From Candidatus Omnitrophota bacterium (GTDB lineage Bacteria; Omnitrophota; Gorgyraeia; Gygaellales; Profunditerraquicolaceae): 42,249 nt of DNA. The position numbers and the translations under genes were made by a program. The stretch covers positions 1-42,249 of the forward strand of contig JAQUMX010000011.1 of NCBI GenBank assembly GCA_028717885.1, written 5' to 3'. Position 1 is the stretch's first letter, and the number at the start of each line of letters is the position of its first letter. Shown in pieces: positions 7,149 through 14,585 of this stretch. The notes below the pieces were generated by a model that did not search any database, was not told the DNA's origin, and saw nothing but the letters and a program-made list of their open reading frames with translations.

Positions 7149-8571
7149 GGCTGGCTATATTATCTGCAATCCTGCTGATTCTTTCCTTCCCCAGATTTGA
7201 TTTTGGATTTCTTGCCTGGTTCGCATTTGTGCCATTATTTTTTGCCCTCAAAGATTTATCCAGGCCGAAAGCATTTTTCTTAAGTTATTTAACCGGCATA
7301 GTTTTTTGGTTTGGCAATATTTACTGGCTGGCGCATGTTACTCTAATCGGCCTGGTTGTTTAGTTCTATATTTAGCTTTGTATTTTGGAATTTTTGGTTT
7401 ATTTTTTTCTACGCAAAACGCAAGACGCTCAACGCCCAACCTATTTTTTATTCCTGCCATCTGGGTTATCCTTGAATACGTGCGCAGCTATCTCTTTACC
7501 GGCTTTCCCTGGTCATTGCTCGGCTACACACAGTATCATTATTTACCGATCATTCAGATCGCAGATGTTACCGGCGCCTGGGGAGTTTCTTTTTTGGTGA
7601 TGATGGGTAATGTATTTGCGTACAACGGAAAAAAATTTGTGTTTAAGCAAGCATTAATATTTTTTACGGTTTTAACAATTGTTTTATTTTACGGTTTTTA
7701 TAACCTCCGTACTCCGCACTCCGTACACGGTAAAGCTATGAAGATTTCTGTGATCCAGGGTAATATCCCGCAGGAACTAAAATGGGCACAAGGCCAGGAA
7801 TCAAAAATCCTCGATAGATACTTAAACCTTTCTTTGCAGGCTGCAAAAGAGCATCCGAATTTAATTATCTGGCCGGAGGCAGCCTTACCGGTAGTCTTGG
7901 AAAGCGAGCCTAGTTTTATTGCAGCTGTAGAAAAATTTGCGCAAGAGGCTGAATTCCCCGTATTGCTGGGAGCCGTTACTTTACGGGATGAGCTTTATTA
8001 TAATAGCGCGGTGTTGATTTCCGGAGCCGGCTCCCTAGTCAGCCGTTACGACAAATTGCACCTGGTACCCTTTGGCGAGTATATCCCTTTAAAGCAAGTG
8101 TTCGGATTTTTGCAGACTGTGGTACCGATCGGAGAAATAGAGCGCGGCAAGAATTACACGATCTTCAAAGAAAAAGCGGATTTCGGGGTTTTGATTTGTT
8201 TTGAAGATTTATTCCCTGAATTATCCAGAGGGTTTATTAAACGGGGAGCAAATTTTCTGGTAAATATCACCAATGACGCCTGGTATAAAGAGACTTCTGC
8301 TGCCTATCAGCATTTTCAGGCGAACGTTTTCCGGGCGGTAGAAAATAAAGTTTATTTAGTGCGCAGTGCCAATACCGGGATTTCCGGATTCATTGCGCCC
8401 ACCGGAAAAATTATTTCTCTGGTAAAGAACGCACAAGGAAAAAATATCTTTGTGCCAGGGTATGCAACACAAGATATTTCCCCTTCATCAGGAAAAATTA
8501 CTTTCTACTCCCGTTATGGCGACATATTTATCATTTTAAGCTTAATCTTATGTTTAATATCATTCTTTTAG
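7133..8571 (+). CDS. lnt: Apolipoprotein N-acyltransferase, reading frame broken by an apparent one-base deletion
   Basis: Lnt adds the third acyl chain to bacterial lipoproteins in the inner membrane. The N-terminal membrane helices are read from ATG 7133 (MLRKIRLAILSAILL) to a TAG at 7361. The rest (LYLALYFGIFGLFF onward) continues in the -1 frame to 8571, given in the track as an ORF from 7306. Joining them at about 7355-7363 gives a continuous Lnt of about 480 residues. The catalytic triad is intact downstream: Glu in IIWPEAALP, Lys in YDKLHLVPFGEYIP, Cys in GVLICFEDL. The GTTGTTTAG context is not a good -1 slippery site, so an assembly indel or a recent mutation is likelier than programmed frameshifting. 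The start overlaps secA by 16 bases and the end overlaps the MFS gene by 22. Confidence 0.88.
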
Positions 8572-9692
8572 GCGTCACTAGTTTGCTCACGGATATTTCC
8601 AGCGAGATGATTTATCCGATCCTGCCGATTTTTTTAGTCAACACGCTCGGTGCAAGCCCTGCGATATTAGGGGTTATAGAAGGAATCGCAGAAAGCTTAG
8701 CCAGCCTTTTAAAAGTTTTTTCCGGTTATTTTTCCGATAAATTCAAGCGCAGAAAGCCTTTTACGATTTTTGGATATGCCAGCTCTACTTTAGGCAAATT
8801 CTTTTTATTCATTGCTTATAACTGGCACGCTGTGTTGGTGGGCAGGATAGTTGACCGTTTCGGCAAAGGCGTGCGCACTGCCCCGCGCGACGCTTTGATT
8901 GCCGATAGCGCTGCCGCAGGAAAACGGGGCGCTGCCTTCGGCTTACATCGGGCAATGGATACGTTGGGCGCGGTAATTGGAGTAGCGTTTGCTTATTATC
9001 TGGTTACTGTTTCCCCGGGAGATTTAAGAAAAGTCTTTTTGTTCTCTTTGATCCCGGCATTTTTTGGTGTGCTTTTTTTGTTCCTGGTAAAAGAGAAAGC
9101 GGCGGCTCCGGCAGCAGCCGGTAAAAAAATAGAATTCAAGTGGAAAGCGCTGGATAAAAGGCTGAAATTATTTTTGATTTTTACCTTCATCTTTACTTTA
9201 GGCAATTCCTCCAATGCCTTCCTGTTGTTGCGCGCGCAAAAATCAGGCAGTTCCACTGCACAGGTAATCCTTTTATACCTGGTATATAACCTGGTTTATT
9301 TCGGGGTGATTTATCCGGCATCCAAGCTTTCCGATAAAATCGGCAGGAAGAAATTGTTGAGCTTAGGGTACCTTTTTTACGGATTAGTATATCTGGGTTT
9401 TGCCTTGAACCAATCTAATGATATGTTTTGGTTTTTATTTGGAGCGTATGGCCTGTATATAGCTTTTACCGAAGGCGTTGAAAAAGCCTTGATCGCTGAC
9501 ATGGCGCCGGCAGACTTACGCGCCACGGCAATTGGCTTGCATGCTACTCTTGTGGGCATCGGTTTGTTGCCGGCATCCTTATTCGCGGGTTTACTCTGGA
9601 AATTTTTTGGCGCCTCGGCGCCTTTTTATTTCGGCGGGTTTATGGGGATTTTAGCGAGTATTTGTCTCTTTTTTATCCTTAAAGGGGTTTAA
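8550..9692 (+). CDS. Major facilitator superfamily transporter
   Basis: This is a 380-residue, roughly 12-helix permease of the MFS. The opening (SLLTDISSEMIYPILPIFL) and the loop 2-3 signature region (GYFSDKFKRRKPFTIFGYASS, then RIVDRFGKGVRTAPRDALI) are typical of a widespread subgroup of putative drug or metabolite exporters. A cytoplasmic loop (KKIEFKWKALDKRLK) separates the two six-helix halves, and the second half repeats the motif as SKLSDKIGRKKLL. The substrate cannot be read from sequence. It overlaps lnt by 22 bases and converges with the CDF gene, overlapping that gene's end by 14 bases. Confidence 0.85.
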   Translation: MFNIILLGVTSLLTDISSEMIYPILPIFLVNTLGASPAILGVIEGIAESLASLLKVFSGYFSDKFKRRKPFTIFGYASSTLGKFFLFIAYNWHAVLVGRIVDRFGKGVRTAPRDALIADSAAAGKRGAAFGLHRAMDTLGAVIGVAFAYYLVTVSPGDLRKVFLFSLIPAFFGVLFLFLVKEKAAAPAAAGKKIEFKWKALDKRLKLFLIFTFIFTLGNSSNAFLLLRAQKSGSSTAQVILLYLVYNLVYFGVIYPASKLSDKIGRKKLLSLGYLFYGLVYLGFALNQSNDMFWFLFGAYGLYIAFTEGVEKALIADMAPADLRATAIGLHATLVGIGLLPASLFAGLLWKFFGASAPFYFGGFMGILASICLFFILKGV

Positions 9693-10569
9693 GTTTTTCT
9701 TTGGGCTCGATGTGCACGATTACGTCGGAAACTTCGGGAATTCCTTTCTTGATTGCTTCTTCAATTTCTTCGCTGATCCTGTGTGCATTATCGACATGCA
9801 TATCGGGATTGACCTCGATATGTAGGTCAAGATAGATATCATCGGGCCTGCCGCGGGAGCGGATATTATGGCAGGTTCTTACCCCTTTTATTCCCAGTAC
9901 AATATCGGTTATTTGCCGGTCATCCAATATCACGGCAGTATCACAGAGCACCGCCGAGCTTTCCTTGACAATATCGTAACCGGCATGGGCAATAAATAAG
10001 GAAATAATAATCGTGACGATAGGGTCAATAATAGGAAAGCCCAGTTTAATTACGACCAGAGAAATGATGACGGAGAGAGAGGTAAAGATATCCGCTTTTG
10101 TGTGCATGGCATCAGAAATAAGGATGTCGCTTTTTAGGGCTTTACCTTTTTTTGTCTCATAATTCATTACCCAAAAATTTATTCCCATAGTAATAATCAT
10201 CACCAGGAAGCTAACCAGGTCGACCTTTGCCGCCAGCGGCTCCCGGAGATGGTGGAAACCTTCCTTCGCCAGGTTAAATGCCAGAAGAAAGAGCATTGCC
10301 GCGATAGCCAATGAAAACAATGTTTCATATTTTTTATGGCCGTAAGGATGGTCTTTGTCCGAAGGCTGACAGGCAAGGTTGATGCCGACAATGCCGATAA
10401 TATTCGAAGTGCCGTCGGAAAGTGAATGAAAGCCGTCGGCAGTCATGCTTTCGCAACGGCTGAAAATTCCGTAGAGGATTTTTGCGATCGCCACACCCCA
10501 GTTAAGCGCCAAAATCAAAAAAAGGACTTTACGGATGCGGCTGTAATGAAGGGCAGCGTTTTCTGTCAT
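9679..10569 (-). CDS. Cation diffusion facilitator metal exporter
   Basis: CDF proteins are proton-coupled exporters of zinc and related divalent cations. The track ORF begins far upstream, but family alignment and the promoter place the start at the ATG whose complement is 10567-10569 (MTENAALHYSRIRK), giving 296 residues. Six membrane segments carry the metal site as HSLSD in the second helix and HTKAD in the fifth, an HD-HD set like zinc-specific members. The conserved DHPYGHKKYE loop follows helix 2. The C-terminal cytoplasmic domain (GVRTCHNIRSR, LDLHIEVNPDMHVDNAHRI) is complete. A TTGCAA/TATAAT promoter ends nine bases from the ATG with no Shine-Dalgarno, so the mRNA is probably leaderless or nearly so. 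Confidence 0.92.
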   Translation of the reverse strand: MTENAALHYSRIRKVLFLILALNWGVAIAKILYGIFSRCESMTADGFHSLSDGTSNIIGIVGINLACQPSDKDHPYGHKKYETLFSLAIAAMLFLLAFNLAKEGFHHLREPLAAKVDLVSFLVMIITMGINFWVMNYETKKGKALKSDILISDAMHTKADIFTSLSVIISLVVIKLGFPIIDPIVTIIISLFIAHAGYDIVKESSAVLCDTAVILDDRQITDIVLGIKGVRTCHNIRSRGRPDDIYLDLHIEVNPDMHVDNAHRISEEIEEAIKKGIPEVSDVIVHIEPKEKLKPL

Positions 10570-10578
10570 TAAAAAGCA

Positions 10579-10607
10579 ATTATATACCTCTGGCGCCAAG
10601 ATTGCAA
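10579..10607 (-). promoter_or_regulatory. Promoter of the CDF gene, probably leaderless
   Basis: On the reverse strand TTGCAA (10602-10607), a 17-base spacer and TATAAT (10579-10584) form a near-consensus sigma-70 promoter. Only nine bases separate the -10 from the ATG at 10569, so transcription should start within a few bases of the start codon. Confidence 0.75.
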
Positions 10608-10628
10608 ACAGATTATTTTTCTTGTTTA

Positions 10629-10657
10629 TTGATTTGGAAGTGGTTCTATGATAAGAT
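10629..10657 (+). promoter_or_regulatory. Promoter of the PIG-L gene, probably leaderless
   Basis: TTGATT (10629-10634), a 17-base spacer ending in an extended -10 TGA, and TAAGAT (10652-10657). The ATG at 10667 lies nine bases beyond the -10 and has no Shine-Dalgarno. It is arranged divergently from the CDF promoter. Confidence 0.65.
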
Positions 10658-10666
10658 AAAAAAACT

Positions 10667-12109
10667 ATGATCGGACTTAAAGTTTTCTCCTTAATTTTTA
10701 CATTTGCCTGCCTATTCGGCATGGCCCAGGCCCAGCCAATCCAGGCAAGCGCACCGGAAAAAAATGAATTCGGGTACTTAGAGCCGTTTTCCGGGTATGA
10801 CCGGGTTTTGGTTTTAGCGCCCCATCCGGATGATGAGGCGATCGGCTGCGCCGGAGTGATCCAGGAAGCGTTAGCGAAGAACGCCAATATTCATGTGGTT
10901 TATCTGACCAACGGCGACCATAATGAATTTGCCTTTATCGTTTATGAAAAAAGAATCGTCTTTCGCACCGGCGAATTCATTCATCTAGGGGGAGTGCGCA
11001 GAAAAGAGGCAGTAAAGGCCATGGATTTATTAGGGTTAGATGAATCGGAACTTGCCTTTTTAGGGTATCCGGATAACGGTACCTTTACCATGTTTAAGGA
11101 TTATTGGCAGGAGGTGATTCCTTATCAAAGCCTGCTTACCAGGATCAATAAGGTTCCTTACAAAGAGAATTTTTCTTACGGATTGTCTTATAAGCCAGGC
11201 AACATTCTGGCTGACCTGGAGAAACTCCTGCTTAAATACCGGCCGAATAAAATTTTCGTTTCGCATCCGGCAGATGCCAATCTTGACCACGAAACTTTTT
11301 ACCTTTTTCTGCAGGTTGCCTTAAGCAATATTGAAAAAGACCTGCCCAGGCCAAAGGTTTATCCTTATTTGATTCATGTAGTCGGTTGGCCGCTACCGCG
11401 CAATTACCACCCTGAATTGCCGCTTTTCCCGCCGGAAAAATTCCTGGATACGCCGATTTCCTGGGTATTGTTCGGGCTTAAAGAAGCAGAGGTAGAGAAA
11501 AAACACCAGGCAATCCTTTGTTATAAGAGCCAGACAGAATCCAGCGCCTTTTATCTTTTAAGTTTTGCCCGGAAAAACGAATTGTTTGGGGATTACCCTC
11601 CGGTGGAGCTTAAATTTCCGCAAGCAGGCCCCCCTAAACAGGTTTCCGTTATGGAAAAAACCCTTAATTTTATTGACGGGCTCAGGGCGTCAAAAATCCA
11701 GGAGAAGAAGCCCGTTAAAAATAATTTTGCTTCAGTTACCCAGGATAAAGGAAAAATTACCTATTCTATGGAAAATGACGACCTGCTTATCCGCATCAAT
11801 AAGCCGCAAAGGGTAAAGAACCTGCTGCATACTATTTTTTATCTTTTTGGCTACAGTCACAAAACCCCTTTTGCCGAAATGCCGAAGTTGAGTGTTATTA
11901 CTAAGTATAATACCTTAAAAGTTTTTGACGGGAAAAACCAAAAACATGCTTCAAAAGCAAGCCTGGAATTTAAAGGCACTGAATTGACCTTGCGCATTCC
12001 GCTTAAGGAATTGGGTAACCCGGATTATATTTTGCTTGATGTTAAGGCTTATATGGGGATAACGCCTTTTTACATCTCGGGTTTTCGTAAAGTTACCCTA
12101 AGGAGGTAG
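10667..12109 (+). CDS. Secreted PIG-L/LmbE family deacetylase with C-terminal extension
   Basis: PIG-L/LmbE enzymes are zinc-dependent N-deacetylases acting on N-acetylglucosaminyl or related substrates. A signal peptide (MIGLKVFSLIFTFACLFGMAQA) predicts export. The metal and catalytic motif PHPDDE lies at residues 52-57, and the later zinc ligand region is SHPADANLDHE. At 480 residues it is about twice the usual length. The extra C-terminal part, from about residue 330, looks beta-rich and includes NPDYILLDVKAYMGITPFY; I do not recognise it. An envelope or extracellular polysaccharide substrate is a reasonable guess. It is followed five bases later by the adenosine-specific kinase family gene, so the two share an operon of unclear logic. 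Confidence 0.85.
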   Translation: MIGLKVFSLIFTFACLFGMAQAQPIQASAPEKNEFGYLEPFSGYDRVLVLAPHPDDEAIGCAGVIQEALAKNANIHVVYLTNGDHNEFAFIVYEKRIVFRTGEFIHLGGVRRKEAVKAMDLLGLDESELAFLGYPDNGTFTMFKDYWQEVIPYQSLLTRINKVPYKENFSYGLSYKPGNILADLEKLLLKYRPNKIFVSHPADANLDHETFYLFLQVALSNIEKDLPRPKVYPYLIHVVGWPLPRNYHPELPLFPPEKFLDTPISWVLFGLKEAEVEKKHQAILCYKSQTESSAFYLLSFARKNELFGDYPPVELKFPQAGPPKQVSVMEKTLNFIDGLRASKIQEKKPVKNNFASVTQDKGKITYSMENDDLLIRINKPQRVKNLLHTIFYLFGYSHKTPFAEMPKLSVITKYNTLKVFDGKNQKHASKASLEFKGTELTLRIPLKELGNPDYILLDVKAYMGITPFYISGFRKVTLRR

Positions 12110-12114
12110 GCAAG

Positions 12115-12600
12115 ATGCTGGAATTTAAGGCAATAAAAATAAATAAGCCGGAAGAAGTGAATTTGATTTTAGGACAGAGCCATTTTATCAAGACCGTAGA
12201 GGACCTTTATGAAGTTTTAGTGAACAATGTGCCGGGGATTAAATTCGGTTTGGCATTCGTAGAATCGAGCGGTGCCTGCAAAATCAGAAGTGAAGGTACG
12301 GATAGCGCATTACAAAAGCTTGCGCAAGAAAATGCTTTAAACATCGGGGCAGGGCATAGTTTCATCATTTTAATCGGCAATGCTTATCCGGTTAATGTCC
12401 TGAATGCAGTGAAATCCGTGCCTGAAGTTTGCTCAATCTATTGCGCTTCTGCCAATCCGGTAGAGGTGTTGGTTGCCGAGTCGGAAATGGGCAAGGGCAT
12501 TATCGGTGTTATCGACGGAGCTAAGCCAAAGGGCGTAGAAGACGCACAGGATAAGCAATGGCGCCATGAATTATTGCGGAAAATCGGGTATAAGCGTTAA
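12115..12600 (+). CDS. Adenosine-specific kinase family protein (DUF355 type)
   Basis: This is a small (161-residue) protein matching the family first described in archaea as adenosine-specific kinase. Diagnostic stretches are FGLAFVESSGACKIRSEGTD, the glycine-containing NIGAGHSFIILIGNAYPVNVLNAVK and VAESEMGKGIIGVIDGAKPKGVE. The protein is predicted cytosolic. It is preceded by AAGGAGG, whose bases overlap the end of the PIG-L gene. The family's activity in bacteria is poorly established, so the kinase label rests on family membership only. Confidence 0.85.
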   Translation: MLEFKAIKINKPEEVNLILGQSHFIKTVEDLYEVLVNNVPGIKFGLAFVESSGACKIRSEGTDSALQKLAQENALNIGAGHSFIILIGNAYPVNVLNAVKSVPEVCSIYCASANPVEVLVAESEMGKGIIGVIDGAKPKGVEDAQDKQWRHELLRKIGYKR

Positions 12601-12606
12601 AATTCA

Positions 12607-12634
12607 TTGAAAAGGCATGTGTTTCTGCTATATT
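12607..12634 (+). promoter_or_regulatory. Promoter of the LpxL-like gene
   Basis: TTGAAA (12607-12612), a 16-base spacer ending in an extended -10 TGC, and TATATT (12629-12634). The ATG at 12648 is 13 bases past the -10 and no Shine-Dalgarno is visible, so the leader would be very short. Confidence 0.55.
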
Positions 12635-12647
12635 TATTTATGCAGCG

Positions 12648-13559
12648 ATGGACTATAAACAAATCAACAAAAAATTAGGACGTTTTGCCGGTTGGTTTGG
12701 GTTAATTATTTGTTCTTTGATAATTAAGCTTATCCCTCAGTCCGGGCTTTATGCTTTTGCCGAAGGGATTGCCGCTTTCGGATACCGGGTAGCCGTAAAA
12801 CAGCGCAGGATTGCTTTGGAAAGCCTGCAGATTGCCTTTGGCCAGGAAAAATCAAAAGAGGAAATAGAAAAAATCGCCAAGGATTGCTTCCGTTTCATGG
12901 CAAAGTCGGCAATTGAAGTAATGTTCTTGACTGATAAGCCCGTGCTGTTAAAAAAGCAGATCAGCTTAGTCAATAAGCAGGCTTTAGACCGCGCATTGGC
13001 AAAAGGTAAGGGAGTGATTTTAGTGAGCGCCCACTTCGGAAATTTCCCCTTGCTTTTAGCCCGTTTAAGCCAGGAAGGTTATAAGGTTGCCGGCATTATG
13101 CGTCCGATGCGCGATTTGCGCGTAGAGAAAATTTTCGTGCAGAAGCGCGAAAAATACCACGTGCGTACTATTTACAGCACACCGCGTAATACTTGCGTAA
13201 ACCAGACCATTGAAACGCTGCGCCATAATCAGCTGGTTTTTATTCCTATCGACCAGAACTTCGGGACTGCCGGGGTATTTGTGGATTTCTTCGGGCAGAA
13301 GGCTGCAACGGCAACCGGACCGGTAATTTTTGCGCAACGCACCAAAGCCAGCCTCGTACCTTGTTTTATCGTGCGGCAAGAGGATAATACGCAAAGAATA
13401 ATTTTTGAGCCGGAGATAGATTTGGAGGAAGGCCCGACTCCTCAAAAAACCATTGAAATCAACATTCAGAAATTGACTAATGTTATCGAAACCTATATCC
13501 GTAAATTCCCTGCAGAGTGGGGTTGGGTTCACAGAAGATGGAAAAGTAAATTGAGCTAA
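12648..13559 (+). CDS. LpxL/HtrB-family lysophospholipid or lipid A acyltransferase
   Basis: This family transfers acyl chains to Kdo-lipid A or related lipids at the inner membrane. The 303-residue protein has an N-terminal membrane anchor (WFGLIICSLIIKLIP), the conserved AHFGNFPLL with His129, the RPMRDLRVEKIF segment and the PIDQNFGTAGVFVDFFG block. The canonical HX4D/E catalytic dyad is altered: where E. coli LpxL has a glutamate, this protein has proline (HFGNFP). I believe such HFGNFP forms also occur in other phyla, so it may not be inactive. With Lnt and the porin it supports a diderm envelope. Its stop codon overlaps the first bases of structured leader copy B. Confidence 0.88.
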   Translation: MDYKQINKKLGRFAGWFGLIICSLIIKLIPQSGLYAFAEGIAAFGYRVAVKQRRIALESLQIAFGQEKSKEEIEKIAKDCFRFMAKSAIEVMFLTDKPVLLKKQISLVNKQALDRALAKGKGVILVSAHFGNFPLLLARLSQEGYKVAGIMRPMRDLRVEKIFVQKREKYHVRTIYSTPRNTCVNQTIETLRHNQLVFIPIDQNFGTAGVFVDFFGQKAATATGPVIFAQRTKASLVPCFIVRQEDNTQRIIFEPEIDLEEGPTPQKTIEINIQKLTNVIETYIRKFPAEWGWVHRRWKSKLS

Positions 13560-13607
13560 CACCCGACTTTATCGGATAAGTCGGTGTGTATCTCTATACA
13601 AGGAGGT
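13560..13607 (+). promoter_or_regulatory. Two-hairpin structured leader, copy B
   Basis: Hairpin 1 is CACCCGACTT (13560-13569), loop TATCGGAT, then AAGTCGGTG (13578-13586). Hairpin 2 is GTAT-CTCT-ATAC (13588-13599), then AGGAGG (13601-13606) and the ATG at 13615. Compared with copy A, the stem pairs AACC/GGTT have become ACTT/AAGT and GCAT/ATGC has become GTAT/ATAC, while loops and lengths are unchanged. It starts immediately after the LpxL-like stop codon. There is no T tract, so it is not an intrinsic terminator. Confidence 0.7.
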
Positions 13608-13614
13608 GTGACAA

Positions 13615-13809
13615 ATGGCTGACGAAAAAGGCAACGGGAAAAAAACCCTCGCCACCTTGTTTAAGGTCATCCTTGGTATTGCATTCCTGGTATTAGGCAT
13701 TTGGGCGGTTGTCAGGTGGTGGAAACTATTATTGATGATTATTAAGGGTTGTGTCGGGTTATTCCTGATTTTAGCCGGAGTAATCACTTTGGCTATCGCA
13801 AAAGAATAA
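13615..13809 (+). CDS. Small two-helix membrane protein of unknown function
   Basis: A 64-residue protein with a charged, Lys-rich N-terminus (MADEKGNGKK) and two predicted membrane helices (about 15-31 and 36-60) separated by a short WWK-containing turn. No family is recognised. The gene has an excellent AGGAGG set directly behind structured leader copy B and is followed by a strong terminator hairpin, so it is a separate translation unit worth treating as real. It could be a small envelope-stress or regulatory membrane peptide, but nothing in the sequence says so. Confidence 0.75.
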   Translation: MADEKGNGKKTLATLFKVILGIAFLVLGIWAVVRWWKLLLMIIKGCVGLFLILAGVITLAIAKE

Positions 13810-13834
13810 CAGCAGCTAGTTCTAAGGAGCCTTA

Positions 13835-13872
13835 GTTAGTGCCTACAAGGATGCTTGTAGGCACTAACCATT
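13835..13872 (+). terminator. Perfect 15-bp hairpin, probable terminator
   Basis: GTTAGTGCCTACAAG (13835-13849) and CTTGTAGGCACTAAC (13854-13868) pair perfectly around a four-base loop. A short CATTTT follows, weak for a T tract, but the position between a gene end and a new promoter fits a terminator. Confidence 0.7.
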
Positions 13873-13884
13873 TTAAGAGCAATA

Positions 13885-13913
13885 TTGACAAAAGCGTGAT
13901 TTTATGCTAAGCT
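13885..13913 (+). promoter_or_regulatory. Promoter driving leader copy C and the secreted protein
   Basis: TTGACA (13885-13890) is a consensus -35. A 17-base spacer ending in an extended -10 TGC leads to TAAGCT (13908-13913). The predicted start near 13920 would place structured leader copy C at the very 5' end of the mRNA. Confidence 0.6.
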
Positions 13914-13929
13914 GCATTTTAATTTGATA

Positions 13930-13975
13930 CCGGCTTTGAGAAAAAGGCCGGGAACGCATCTCTATGTGAGGAGGG
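13930..13975 (+). promoter_or_regulatory. Two-hairpin structured leader, copy C (divergent)
   Basis: Hairpin 1 is CCGGC-TTT pairing with AAA-G-GCCGG (13930-13951), with a different loop from copies A and B. Hairpin 2 is CGCAT-CTCT-ATGTG (13955-13968) with one G-T wobble, followed by AGGAGG and the ATG at 13981. The CTCT loop, the ATCTCTAT core and the spacing to the Shine-Dalgarno match copies A and B. Confidence 0.6.
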
Positions 13976-13980
13976 ATTCT

Positions 13981-14520
13981 ATGAAGGTAAGAAAAGTAGC
14001 GGTTTATGGAATCATAGTTTCTTTTATCCTGATTAATACCGGTTTAGCACTGAGCCAGACAACAACCGCAACCACCGGTGCAGGCGAGAAAGCCGAGCCT
14101 GAGACCGAATGGTTATGGGGCGAAGTGGTAAGCGTTGATCCGATGACCAGCGAGATAAAAGTTAAAACCCTTGACTATAAAAATGATACCGAAATAGAAG
14201 TTTTGGTGAACGTCGACGACAAAACGACTTACGAAAACATTAAGTCAGCGGCTGAAATTAAGCCCAAAGATTCCTTAAGTATTGATTACATCGTAACAGC
14301 CGAAGGCAAAAACCTGGCAAAGAATATTAGCCTGGAAAAGGCCGAGGTTTCTGATATGCCAATCTCTGCAGGAGATACCGCGCCCACGACAGTAGTAGGA
14401 GCGACGATTCCTTCGGATACCGAGGTAACACCTCAGGGGAAGGTAGAAGATCAAAAACCAGCCTCTATATCAACAGCAACGCCTGACGAAAGCCCAAAAG
14501 CGGACTCTTCCAAGTATTAA
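13981..14520 (+). CDS. Secreted protein of unknown function
   Basis: The track ORF starts at 13924, but the ATG at 13981 follows GAGGAGGG and begins a clean signal peptide (MKVRKVAVYGIIVSFILINTGLALS), so I take 179 residues. The mature part opens with a Thr/Ala-rich linker, then a small domain (EWLWGEVVSVDPMTSEIKVKTLDY to SLSIDYIVT) that looks like an OB- or DUF5666-type beta barrel, then a long Pro/Thr/Ser-rich disordered tail. Function unknown, location periplasm or outside. It has its own promoter and structured leader and is followed by a terminator hairpin. Confidence 0.75.
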   Translation: MKVRKVAVYGIIVSFILINTGLALSQTTTATTGAGEKAEPETEWLWGEVVSVDPMTSEIKVKTLDYKNDTEIEVLVNVDDKTTYENIKSAAEIKPKDSLSIDYIVTAEGKNLAKNISLEKAEVSDMPISAGDTAPTTVVGATIPSDTEVTPQGKVEDQKPASISTATPDESPKADSSKY

Positions 14521-14550
14521 CTTATAAAAGAAAGAATTCTTTTTAAAAGA

Positions 14551-14584
14551 AAGGCAGGGGATTAAAACCCTGCCTTCTTGTTTT
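14551..14584 (+). terminator. Intrinsic terminator after the secreted protein gene
   Basis: AAGGCAGGG (14551-14559) pairs with CCCTGCCTT (14568-14576) around eight bases and is followed by CTTGTTTT. The hairpin ends only nine bases before the next ATG, so it may also affect that gene. Confidence 0.75.
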
Positions 14585-14585
14585 C

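Noticed and set aside
7355-7363. Programmed -1 frameshift in lnt
   Set aside because: GTTGTTTAG does not offer good re-pairing of the P-site tRNA after slipping, and I see no clear downstream stimulator. A mutation or an assembly indel is simpler.
10570-10887. N-terminal extension of the CDF ORF (track start 10887)
   Set aside because: The extra sequence is hydrophilic, without homology to CDF proteins, and lies antisense to the PIG-L promoter and coding region. The promoter before 10569 fixes the shorter start.
13560-13607. Hairpins at copies A and B as intrinsic terminators
   Set aside because: No T tract follows, and they end in AGGAGG and a start codon.
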